This document shows, piece by piece, positions 50,598 through 61,600 of a stretch of DNA of 64,000 nucleotides. The position numbers were made by a program, and so were the translations under genes. Within the stretch, counting starts at the first letter, position 1. Every line of letters starts with the position of its first letter. The DNA is taken from contig JANVCC010000020.1 of NCBI GenBank assembly GCA_025345505.1, positions 51,757,523 through 51,821,522 on the forward strand, written 5' to 3'. The DNA comes from Todiramphus chloris collaris (Eukaryota > Chordata > Aves > Coraciiformes > Alcedinidae). The notes under the pieces were generated by a model. The model saw nothing but the letters and a program-made list of their open reading frames with translations. It made no database searches and was not told the DNA's origin.

Positions 50598-50622
50598 CCC
50601 CCCACACCCCCCACACCTCCCC
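50598..50622 (-). other. (CCCCCCACA) short tandem; minus-strand G-quadruplex candidate
   Basis: Two C6 runs and a C4 run separated by ACA and ACACCT. On the minus strand the two G6 runs can each be split, giving four G-tracts. Confidence 0.55.
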
Positions 50623-52869
50623 TGCTTCTGTTGCCTTCCTGGCTGCTGTGTGAATATGTTAGAGCCGGGCTGTGTGCTTAGATACAGTGCAGTTCTCGAA
50701 ATAAAATGCACAGATCCGGTAAATACCAGAGAAAGAAAAATGGTGCTCATTGTAGTGATATCACTTCAGTCTTTAGTTTATTGTGGGTATGAAGTTAAAA
50801 TTCTAGTACTGAAGAGTGTTTTAAAAATCCCAGCTGAAACCAGGACAGTAAGTTAAATTATTTAATGTAATTTTCCGTCATAAATGTCAGAGATATCGTA
50901 TTGGTATCACCTAAGTTGTCTGATTTTGCTTTATACTAGCAGTAAAGGAAGTTATATGTGTGACTTGATATGGAAAGGATTATTCAAAGCATAAGGATTA
51001 AAAATAAATTCCTTCTCAAATGTTTTTAAGAACCCAGACCATACATATTTTACACAATATTTTAGTAATATACCCCCTTTTCTAAGAGAATTTTAAAATC
51101 GGTCAGGATCAGCTTGATTTCTTTTGTTTAAAAGATAAATATTAACTGTGTAGCATTTTAAAAATAGAAAATTCAAATATTTGAAACCAAGGTAGCTGTA
51201 CTGTTGCCATGTATTACAGATGTTAGTACGCCAACACATTAAACCAAGAGAAGTACACTTTTAAACTGAAATTTATTGGTTTGAATATTATTTGAAGGTA
51301 GTGCAGAAATGGAAGAGTGGATGCCCCATTGCATGGTTGGTTGTAATGGCTGTGCTCTTTTGCTTTATTGGTTCAGTATTGGGAAAATGAAGAGTCCTAG
51401 AACATTACAGCTGTAGGAGAACCAGGGTGTTTTGCCATATATGAAATAGTTATTGCTGGTGGCTGAACTGCTTTGAAGATTCCCCAGTTGTTCTCTCAAG
51501 ACTGGTACTGTTAAAGACCAGATTTCAAGAAGAGGTGCATCAGATTACGAGAGGATTCTGTCATAACTACTAAGACAGAACAGTCAAGTCAGTAACCTGA
51601 AAGGGAAGCATAAAATGGTATGAAGAGGCTATTCTGTATATTAGAAACAATCTTTGTATGATGCTTGTATAGTTCATATAAAAACAATAGCTTCTTATGA
51701 TATTGGGGCTTTTGTGCTTTGAGAAAGCAGCGTTACTATCTTGAGTTAATCTTACAAAGTGAACTTTCTGAGCCGGTGCTTGAAAAAGCCATGTAATGAG
51801 AAACCAGGTGAAGATGCTGAGATAAATTTTGGGTTTCTTTTTGCCATTCAAGTTGAAGATGGCAATTAATGCAGCCTTCTTGATCTTTTTACATTTAGTC
51901 GCTCAGCATAAAGCATGAAGCTCTCAATTCAAGCCTCCATACAGCCAGTGATTGCTTCCTACTATGCTGAATAGGGCTGTTTCTGAACTGCGACTGTATC
52001 TAATCAGCAGCGAGTGGGCTGACTTCACACCAGTTATTGAAAACACATTTTCAGAAGGCTTCTTTGCTGATAAATATCCAACTAGAATTCTCTTACATGT
52101 TGTAGTATGCATTGCTATTGAGAAATGTTTAGAAATGCATGTATAATATCAACCGTACAAATATGGGTTTGTAATACTTCTTAGCATATTCATTATGAAT
52201 TCTTGAAATGTTAAGTTATCTCTGTCCTACAGTATATCTGTGCTGAGCAAACCGTGGCTGGGGGCCAAATCCATTTTACAGCTCTCCAAAACAGTCTTGT
52301 GACCAATCAATCAAGTTTTCACTTATAAAATGCCCATAGTGTAAGCACCTAAGGCACCATGCATAATCCATACTAAAATAAATACGATATACTATCTCTG
52401 AGTACTGAAGCCAGGTGAAATTAGACATGTGCCTCTGACGTTGTAGTAGATAAAGGAATCTGGTTCTGTAGGAGGAGATGATTAACACGTGGTACAAATG
52501 CACAGTTCATAAGGCAGTCGCACTTTTGAGATGTGAATGGAAAATTGATTGAATGTCTGAAGGGAATGAAAGGATAGTGAATAAAAAGGTTTTATAAATG
52601 TGACACAATCAGGCCACTGAAACTTCTGCAAATTAATGTTTAGCTCTGCAGAGGAGGCTATCTTTTCCTCTATCACAATCACAACTCCATGAGCTTCAAT
52701 TACTTCTAAAATTTACCTTCTGTTTGGCCAGGGGTATTGACTGTAAGAGCAGACAACCGAACCTCAGGCTTACCAGATTTTGTAATAAGAGCACTGTATA
52801 AAGTGTGCAGCTTGGCAGAATCTTTTTTTAAGGAAAAAAAAAGGAGACTCAATGTCATGAATAAGAAAC

Positions 52870-52902
52870 AAAAGAAAAAAAAAAAAGGAAAGGGGGAAAA
52901 AA
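52870..52902. repeat. Polypurine tract
   Basis: Thirty-odd purines without a pyrimidine, including an A12 run and GGGGG. Simple sequence. Confidence 0.8.
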
Positions 52903-55900
52903 CCGTACAATCTGCAGTGGGTCTGGATACTGCAGTTTATTACAGAACCAACAAGACGAGAGGCTTTACCCTGTTCGATGATCTCGCATTTGCATTGCAT
53001 CTTCCCAGCGTCACCTTCACGAGGTCTCTGCTTCCCTTCCCAGCAGGGAGGATGCTGGCCATGGGAGGTGGGACCACAAGTCGGGTTGAGTCATGCTGTG
53101 ACGCAGCTCACTGTTACTTGTCATGGGTGTCACTGATCAAGGATTACAGATGGCAAACTCCATGCATGAGCCCGAGCTCCAGATTCTCCAGCCAGCATCT
53201 TCACCTCCTCCTCCCTGCTCCCTAAGTGCACCCCATCTTCCCTGTCTAACCGTGCCACGTGCGAAATCACAATGTATGATCCACCTCCTAGTTTGCGGTT
53301 CTGTCTCATGTGCATATCAGCCGCAGCTAGCAAGGAGCAGCTTTGTGTTTGAGCATTCAAAAGCTCAATTTTGCTCCCCACAATTATGTGCCGCCCATTA
53401 GCTTTTGCTAAGTTCCTTTTTTTTCGGTTTTTGCCAATGACACCCCAGCCCTCAGCTGTTAGTAGCCTCCTTGTGCGGCTGTGAGCATCCAGCCGCTCTG
53501 TGCGTGTTACAGCAGTAACGTTTGAAAGAAAATGGTCGTTTTTGAGAAAGGGTGAGATAGTTTAGACAGTGCAGAATTTATTCTAGGACATGAATCCAGT
53601 ATTTAAAGTGCAGGTAGAAAAAAATTGCTTCCTGTTCTGCTAATCCTTGGCTGGATAATTGACAGCCTTCTGGAACTTCATTTCTAGCCTTTTCAGCTTT
53701 TGTTGATAAAGATGCAAAAAAGACAGACATGCACAAAAGGACTGTATATAGCGTATAATTCGTTTTGTAGAGCTAGAACATCTAGCTGAATGTGCCATTG
53801 ATTTACCCTGGCACTAATTCCTGGTGAGTAGCTCATTTTGAAAGTAGCTACCAGTTGGCATATTTGCAGGAGCATTGAATTCTGGCACGCAGTCACTGTT
53901 GTATTAAAAACATGAAGTGCAGTGAGTCTGGAGAGCCTTTGAAAGTGAGATATCAATAGAGGCCGTGTGTTGCATTGTTATTCTCGGTACATACAGTGTA
54001 AGAAACCCGAACAGAGTAAGCTATGTGTGTTACCAGTAGTGTGCAGTTTGTGGCGTGGATTCTTCTTGCAAAGTGCATTAGCAATCTTGCGTGTATTAAA
54101 AAATTGCACTCAAAGCCACTTTAAAGTCCATATGGTATCTGTTGTGATTGCCTTAATAACAATAGCATAATTATGGGTATTATATCTTTGCAGGATTGAA
54201 TGCGCAACAAACATCGCTTGTGAGCAGCAAGTTTTCATAAGAGATGACAGCTGTTTTAGAATCAAAATTATAGTTTATTTATTATGTGTATACATTCGAG
54301 TTGGGCGCAAAATAGCAAAAGAATGAAATCTGCAGAAGAACTATTTCTTGCTGTTATTTTGCAATAAAAAAGCTAGTTGTATACTAATGAACGATAAGAA
54401 TGGGTTGGTTGGAAATAACATATTTCTGTAAAATAAGAAGTTTCAAAAGGATGCCTCTAGCTGCAGAAACTACCAAATATCAAGGGTTTTTTTCCCTTTT
54501 CTGGAAGGAGAACAGGGAGCTTCTTCAGAATCAGAAAACTTTACTCAGTGGTGGGAAGTTGCAGTGGAATACATTGAACTACAAGTGATGACTAATCATC
54601 ACCTCTGTAAAGCAAGGATGGGTATGGCCCTGATGAGAACAGGGTGAGGAGAAGAAGGGGAGGGAACTGCTGGAGGTTCATCATGGATCTTGTAATGGAA
54701 AGTCCCTGCAGGCCGCTCTGGCAGGTATAGTGCTGAGCTGCAAACAGGGACTCTTGTGTGATTCCCCCAAGCACTAGGTATGTGAGTTGACTTGAAGGGA
54801 TTGGTTGCAAGAAGGTTAACTCCAGACTACAATTCTCTTTTTCTGCCTTTCTGTTTTTGTTCTAAATCTGCGTCTGTCTGAAGGAGTGCTGAGCACCACT
54901 GCAAAATTTCAGATCCCTCAAGCTTTTACGTGCTGATGTTGGAAATGGTGGCCAGGTCTTTCGGATAGGTAGCAAACAAAAGTATTGTGAGAAGGAGTAT
55001 TTTAATGAAAAGTTAGCTTTATATTGATATTTACTTGTCTGAGAATCTGTATCACTTCCAGGTCTTAGGAACTTGTTGGAGGTTACAGGAAAGCCAAAGT
55101 TTTAACTTGTACATTGTTATTGCAGACTGTCACCAGCTCACAGATCTGAAGAAATGCAAGGTGGCAATGCGTATTGAGGAGATTGTTGTGGGGGAGAGGA
55201 ATTGAGATTGGTGTCTCTTCATTGCTGTAGATGAGCTGGAGTGTGGTTTCCAAGACAGGAAATAAAAAAGTACATGCTGTACAGATGAAGAGACATTTTG
55301 TAGCAAGGCTTCTAAAGCTTTAAAATTCAGGCACAACTGCTGTACAAACACAAACCAGGGCTCTTGCATATACAGAAAGGAACTTTCAGTCTGTGTGAAG
55401 GATCTTGGCACAAAGGGAGTGTTCTAAATACAAGGTTGTTAACTTGCTTCCCCAGTGTAAATTAATGTACGATTTCTGGTGTGTGCTGTAAGTGAGTGTC
55501 CCATTGGTTGTGTCTCATTTGAGATCTAAAACTAGGTATAAGAGTGACAGCTCAGATTTACCCTGCAGTGATGCTCTGACAATGCTGTTGGACAAATTCC
55601 CTGTAACAGAGGAGAAAGGTTGATCAGAGACTCACTAGGCTACAAAAAGCAACTTCAGCAAGTCTGTAAATCCTGGATACTGTGAGAGAAAAATTGTGAA
55701 CAGACACTCTGTATAATCCCTGTTTAGGTGTACGTTCCTGTAGGTAATGTGTCTGTGGACCATTCTAGGCCATTGCCTAGAAGGCTGCTGGGTTGTACAT
55801 TATGAAGAAAACCAAGGAGGAGTGATGGGTAGAGGCAAGTTCAAAGAGTGGGAAGGTTTTGAGCTACTTGGAGGCATCATTTCTGGCGTGGGCTCAGGCT

Positions 55901-56372
55901 GCATTCACCTCTTAGTTTTTGTAAAGATTTAAACTCTTTTAATACCTCACTGACATTTGCTTTACATGTATGCAATGGGGTCTTGGTTTTGAGGAATTCT
56001 TCTGAGGGCTGCGACCATGCAAAGTGAAGGTGAAGGCCTCTAGAAGACGGTCTGTGGGGCCATTTTCACAGGCAAAGGTATCTTTAAAAGCCCTTCCCTG
56101 AGCTGCTCTGCTGCTGCTCGGCATCCGCTGGGATCCCCTAGTACTGCGCACGGAGCCAGCAAATCCTTGGGAGTCTCTGGCTGCGCACTGCCGGTGCCTT
56201 CCCATCACAAAAACAAGCGTCAGCAGCGGAGACTTTCCATGCTCTGACAGTTGACATGGCAGTAGGGACATCTCTCTTCTGTATGAAAGAGAATTTTCCA
56301 GATGGTGTTGTGGACAGGAGTACCGTATGGTGGCTTGCTTTGAAAACGCTTCATAAATTCAGAACTCTTTGT

Positions 56373-56388
56373 AAAAAAAAAAAAAAAA
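56373..56388. repeat. Poly(A) run, 16 A
   Basis: Homopolymer, followed by CAAAACAGG. Confidence 0.9.
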
Positions 56389-57608
56389 CAAAACAGGTTT
56401 AATTGTTTGTTTGTTTTCTTCTGCTTTTCAGGATCATTTTATGCACAGTGGTATGCTAGACCCTTCACATAGCAAATACTGGCAGATTGTATCATATCTC
56501 TTTTGTGATAGAAATTCTTTTCAGCGGTGTGAAGCTGTGATGTTGACTATTTATGCAGTGATAGTGCTTAAGTAGCTTTAAATTGTGTAGATCTTGTTAA
56601 TCACTCTGAAAAAAACCCATCAAAAAATGCAGTGGACTTTAATGGCCTTGGGTCTTATTCTGTGGCTGCATGATTTTTGATTTTTACTAAAGATATGAAA
56701 TGGTTGTTGGTCTTGTAATTTTATGGAAATGATTTATAAAATAATAACCCTGTTACTCAGTTTCATCTGTAGTCTCTGATGTGATTTAGAGCAAAGTTTT
56801 AAAAAGAACATTTTGCAAATTGCCAGAGCTCATTACCTAATGCATTGCATTACAGATGGAAAGAAATGCTGTAGTGAGTTAATACAAGTTAGTGGGTTAA
56901 TAATCGCTGATCCTGTTGGGACCATGCTGCAGTATCTTTAAAATGTGTACATCCTAAGCATAATGTATGGTGTAATTTCAAGGCCATACTTGTTCCAGTG
57001 TTGGCATTTTTGTGGAATTTATTTACTAAATTCCAGAATGCTTTGCATAGAAATCCAACAAATAAGGTTACATTTGACAGAAAAAGGGATTATTTTTGTC
57101 TTCGACAGCAGCATCAACAGGTTTTCGAGTGGCATGGAAGCCTGTTTGCTATATAAAAGACTGAAGGACTGCTTTTCCTTTAGGGAAATGTGTGATCAAA
57201 ACCATGAAGTTCTGATGGAAAGAAAAAAAAAAAAACCTGGAGCTGATGGGGAATTTTTGCTTTTAAGAAAAAAAGAAAAATCTCTTCTAGCATGAAATGT
57301 TTGGATCTGAAGCAGCTTCCTAGTTCTGATTTTTGCTAACATAAGCTTGTATTAAAAATATATACGTATATCTAGAACAACTTGTTACACTGAAACTAAA
57401 AAAGTGAAAACTTTCTTCTTTTTCCAGAAATGAGTTGCAGAAGCTTGTGACTGTCTTTTGGCTTTTTTTCCACTTCAGAATATGGAAGGGTTTAGATGTG
57501 GAATATTTGGCATAACAGAAAATATAATTCCAACTGAAATCTAGTCTTTGTAAAGCACTCAACTAAACTATTGTAATTCGATTTTGGGTTTTTTTTTTAA
57601 TTTCAGAC

Positions 57609-57630
57609 TTTGTAAGGTGCACCTTACAAA
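57609..57630. other. 22-bp perfect palindrome
   Basis: All eleven base pairs match around the centre 57619/57620. The core AAGGTGCACCTT holds two abutting E-box-type half sites (AGGTG and CACCT) of the kind bound by ZEB/Snail-family factors. A TTGCGAAA, an inverted CCAAT box (ATTGG) and TTAATTAG follow within 65 nt. Confidence 0.7.
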
Positions 57631-60600
57631 ATGTTGCGAAAGCGTTTGCTGATTGGGTGTTTTAATTAGTATTTGAAGCAAAACAATGTATTTCTAAAAT
57701 GATAGGACAGATTCACTGAATTCTACTAACATGGGTTTGGCGCTATTAATATTCAGGGGTGCTTTATCTGCCCTGATTTCCCAACTTCGGAGTTACTCCA
57801 AGACATTATTAACTGCTGCTACTGCACGGTTGCTGTTTGTCTTTCCTTTGTGTGAAGCTGGTGTTGGTGGGAGAATGAGTTGTCTGCTGTGATGCATCTT
57901 TTGTAGAATTAATTTAGGAAGCAGTCAATCTTCCAGAGTTATTTTTAATGACGGAACTGACTCAAGGAGGGAAAAAAAAAATCTTGCTGATTACATCTTT
58001 CCAAATTCTGTGGATGTATAATGTCATTCATTAGACTGATACAGGTCTTGTCAGGGTTTCCACCTAAGCTGGAAGACTTCCTTTCACTTAGTGGACATTG
58101 GATCTACTATGAGTAAAGCCTCAACAGGTCTGTAATTAAATGACTGTAACACTGAACTTTCTTTTACTTGCTTGGCATAGTCCTCTACACCTGAGACTCA
58201 TCTGCAAACTCTATGGGGGGGGTGAAAAAGGGCTGGAGTGTGCAGTGTGACCCAGCACCCCTTTATGCCAACAGGAAAGGACATGCAATAGGATCAGACC
58301 AGGCTATACTGAAAAATACAACATTTCTTCTGTAGTAAGAGACCCTTGCACAGAGCTACGATCATCTATATAGTGATTCTTTATTTTTTCCATATTTATT
58401 TATTAAGTCCCAAATGTTATGGAGGAAATTTCTGTTACATAAACTGTACAGGTTATCAGAAATCTGTTTTCCGGTGAGTATTCTGGTACTCGTCTGCGTA
58501 GAAATTCAGGAGTGTATCATTGAGAGTTTTGATAGAACATGAGGAGTGACATTGCTGCCGTGTAATACATAATAACTTACCAGAAGGGAGTTGCACTGAA
58601 ATGCTGCTAAGCACAACCAGCAGAGAATTTTCCTCTGCCAATTGCCATTGTCAGAGGCATTCCAATATGGATTTCAGGGGAGAAGTGCCTGCTTGACACG
58701 ATACAAGCAGAGTTTTGCTTTTTGCCTTTGTGACTCGAGTTCAAATCAACACCTCTCTTGTCATCAGTAAACGGATGTTGCAAATAAATAAAGAAATAAA
58801 TGTGCAGTATAAAATGACATGTTTTGCTTTGTTTACTTTCAGTGAACACCAAAAGGAAAACTTTGAATGGTTGATCATTTAATGATCAGAATAATTAGTT
58901 CAGTTGAAATAGCATGCTGGTTTCAGGCCTGTTTTTAAATCTAACCTATTTAAGCTAGAGAGGAACTCGAAAATAAAACAACATCAGAATCTTAATGTAT
59001 TTGCAGACAAACACCTGCATATTCCCACTGAGTAACTCTGCTACTTAAATATTCTCTGCTGTTCTGGTCCTGTATCTGCCTGTGATGTTCCAGATGATTC
59101 CTTGGAGATCAAGGAGTCAAGCCAACCAACACAAATACAAAAGTGTTGACAGCAGAGGAGATTTCTGCTTCTTTGTAATCTTAATCTTGGGTTTGTCTGA
59201 GTATCAGCATGGCACAAACAGCTGAAGGATTGGGGGTATGACCAGTGTTGGCTTTTTAATTTCTGAATGTCACATTAATGAGAAAGTAGAAAACCATTTC
59301 TTAAAGTAGTGCAGTCCTTTTGTAATTCTTATTACTTCTTGCTAGTTGATTAGACTGTATTAGTTTGACTCAGTACTAATTTTAATAATTAACCTTTTTT
59401 TTTTCAGTTTCTTATTCATCCAATCAGTGATTGGAATATTTTTGCTTTGATAAAGAATGTAGATGCCATCAATAGAAACAGATTTTAAAACTGTGTTCAT
59501 CACCTTGACTTTGTCAGAGAGGCTGGTAACCCTTAAACACTGGGGGAAGACAAACCATCACAGTCTTTTTTCAAAAGACAAAATGAAGAATCTGAATATA
59601 CAGAATATTTAATATAATTAAATAAATTTGATATTGATAGGAGCAGCTGTGCGTGAAGAAGAGTTGTACAGATTAAAAGATATTTATAAAAAGTAATATT
59701 TTCTAAGGAGAAGTAGTTGTCTTTATATGTTACTCTGCAAGTCTCATGTTTAAAATTTAGTATGAATATTCAAGTCAGGTTCTTTAATATGCTAAAATTA
59801 TATGTGTATAAAAGTCTTACCTCATGTTTGTCGGCTGAAAATTGTTTCCTGCAATAGAAAAGTAGGAGTTTTCTTAATGAAATAACGTTTTGTTTGGAAT
59901 ACATTCTTATTCAAATTCGTTTTCATTCTGTCATCATTTAAGGAAGAGCTTGTAGAGACGAGTTACATACCCGCATGCTAAGATGATCAGGTCAAAATGC
60001 TCTGACTTCTAAGGTCTTTTTGTTGTAAATATATTCCAGACAATTCCATCTATTTTATTCTCATCAGAATCATATTATACCAAATACTTGCTTTACCCAA
60101 GATCCTTCATTTCCTAAGAGCCCTTCAGCATTACTTTTAACACCACCTACAAACACTAATGAATTTAAACATACCGAAAGCAGAATTTAAGCTGATTACA
60201 TTTAGTGTCTTTTTCTTCTGTACATGACTCAGGCTCACTCGTCTTTCTTTAAGTTGAGCATTTCTGGAGGTTTTTCCATTTGCACACTTTACATGAGATG
60301 CCTTCCAGGATAAGGCCCATGCCATTGAAGGTTTGTCAGATGAATGAAGAAAAAGCAAACGTTAATGTCAAAGCTGAAGCTGAAAAGGTTGTAAGAAAAT
60401 CTCTAATGTATTTGCTATAAATAAGGCACATAGCAAAAAAAAATCTTATTTACAGAAGGTCAGTGACTAGCTCATTCCTGCGTAATTTTGGGTGGGGATA
60501 TGTAAATTGATGTGAATGCTTCCCACTGAGTTTCATTTTTCTATTGCCATTGTGTTGTATTTTATTTTGGCTGTGAATTATAATATATTGCAGAAATCCC

Positions 60601-61299
60601 CTCTCAAACCTCTTGAAGGGTTCTAAAATCGACCATTTAAAATGAGAAATAAGTTTGTGAACCATGGACAAAAATAAGTGATTTGATTATTCAGTTGTGA
60701 ATGATTTATAGGGTTCTTTTGCGGGGTTGAGACTTTAAATAAAACTATACAAAGTACAAAACTGTTTTTCACTGTCTTTACTTAATAAAACTAAAAGAGG
60801 TGAGGATCAGAGGAAATTATTGTCTTTTTTAAAACCAACCTGGCTTTTCTTTTGCCCGCCCCTGTGAGAAATCCTTTTGCCTCTTAACTATCATAGATGA
60901 TAATCTAAGGTTTGGCAGAATTGCTTTGCCTGGACTAGAGGTGACCACTGCTGTCTCATGTGGTTGCTAATTGAAGCAAGCTGTGGCCCGGGAGAGGTGG
61001 AGCAGAGAATGTGGAAGCCTCACCAGAGATGGTAAGTGACTTTTGGTGTCTCTGGAAGAAACTGGAGAGATTTGTGCAGCAGAAAACTTTCTTGTTGGAG
61101 TCTTAGAGGCTGCGTCTGAAGATAAAAGAAATGTGAAAGAGGTTATGAAGCAAACGGACAGAAGTGGCAGTAGCACGTTTCCTGGATGAGGTGGCATTTC
61201 TCAAATGCTGTGAGGGTGCTCAAGAATGAAAAAGATTAATTACTAATGATGTAACAGGTTGGCTAAAATGGTTTTGGTGGGTAAGGTGGCAGATGTAAT

Positions 61300-61600
61300 G
61301 TTGTGATCCTGAACACTGCATTAGGAAAGCTGAGGACTGCAAGCCTGCAAGCTTCATATGTTCTGAGCAAGTTATTAAAAAGTGTAATAAAACCTAAAAC
61401 TATTAACACCTGCATAAATACAGTTAGCGCCAGGTTCAGAGCATGCAAAAGCCAGGCTTTCTACACAGCGGGTACTAAGCTTGTGAAACTAGTTGCCAAA
61501 GGGTATTGCAGATGCTTACGATTTAAAGAGAGGCTGGATGAGTTCATGGGCAAGAAATCCTCTGAGGTTTATTTAGAAACTACAGTCAACTGAGAAATTC
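61300..61600 (+). mobile_element. Possible LINE (CR1-like) ORF2 C-terminal relic
   Basis: An open frame from 61303 to 61593 ends with LVKLVAKGYCRCLRFKERLDEFM (61480-61548), where a residual 'F-K-x-R-L-D' core after a short spacer resembles the C-terminus of CR1-family ORF2 proteins. The DNA also recalls common sauropsid repeat tails of the 'GGATGAGTTCATGG' type. If correct, it is an old fragment on the plus strand with no reverse-transcriptase core left. The match is short and from memory. Confidence 0.35.

Larger units (their letters stand above)
38521..61299. other. Gene-desert DNA, no recognisable gene
   Basis: AT-rich non-coding DNA with scattered motif clusters: two TFAP2-type sites (42585-42637), a MAF-type site (43379-43391), a 16-bp palindrome (44325-44340), G-rich stretches near 46370 and 46469, C-rich runs at 50598-50622, a purine tract near 52870 and a 22-bp palindrome (57609-57630). 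The slightly GC-richer patches at 43.3-43.6 kb and 56.1-56.25 kb hold no convincing reading frame. Confidence 0.6.

Noticed and set aside
55939-56271. 110-codon minus-strand open frame in a GC-richer patch
   Set aside because: No domain or homology recognised; the length is expected by chance at this GC content.
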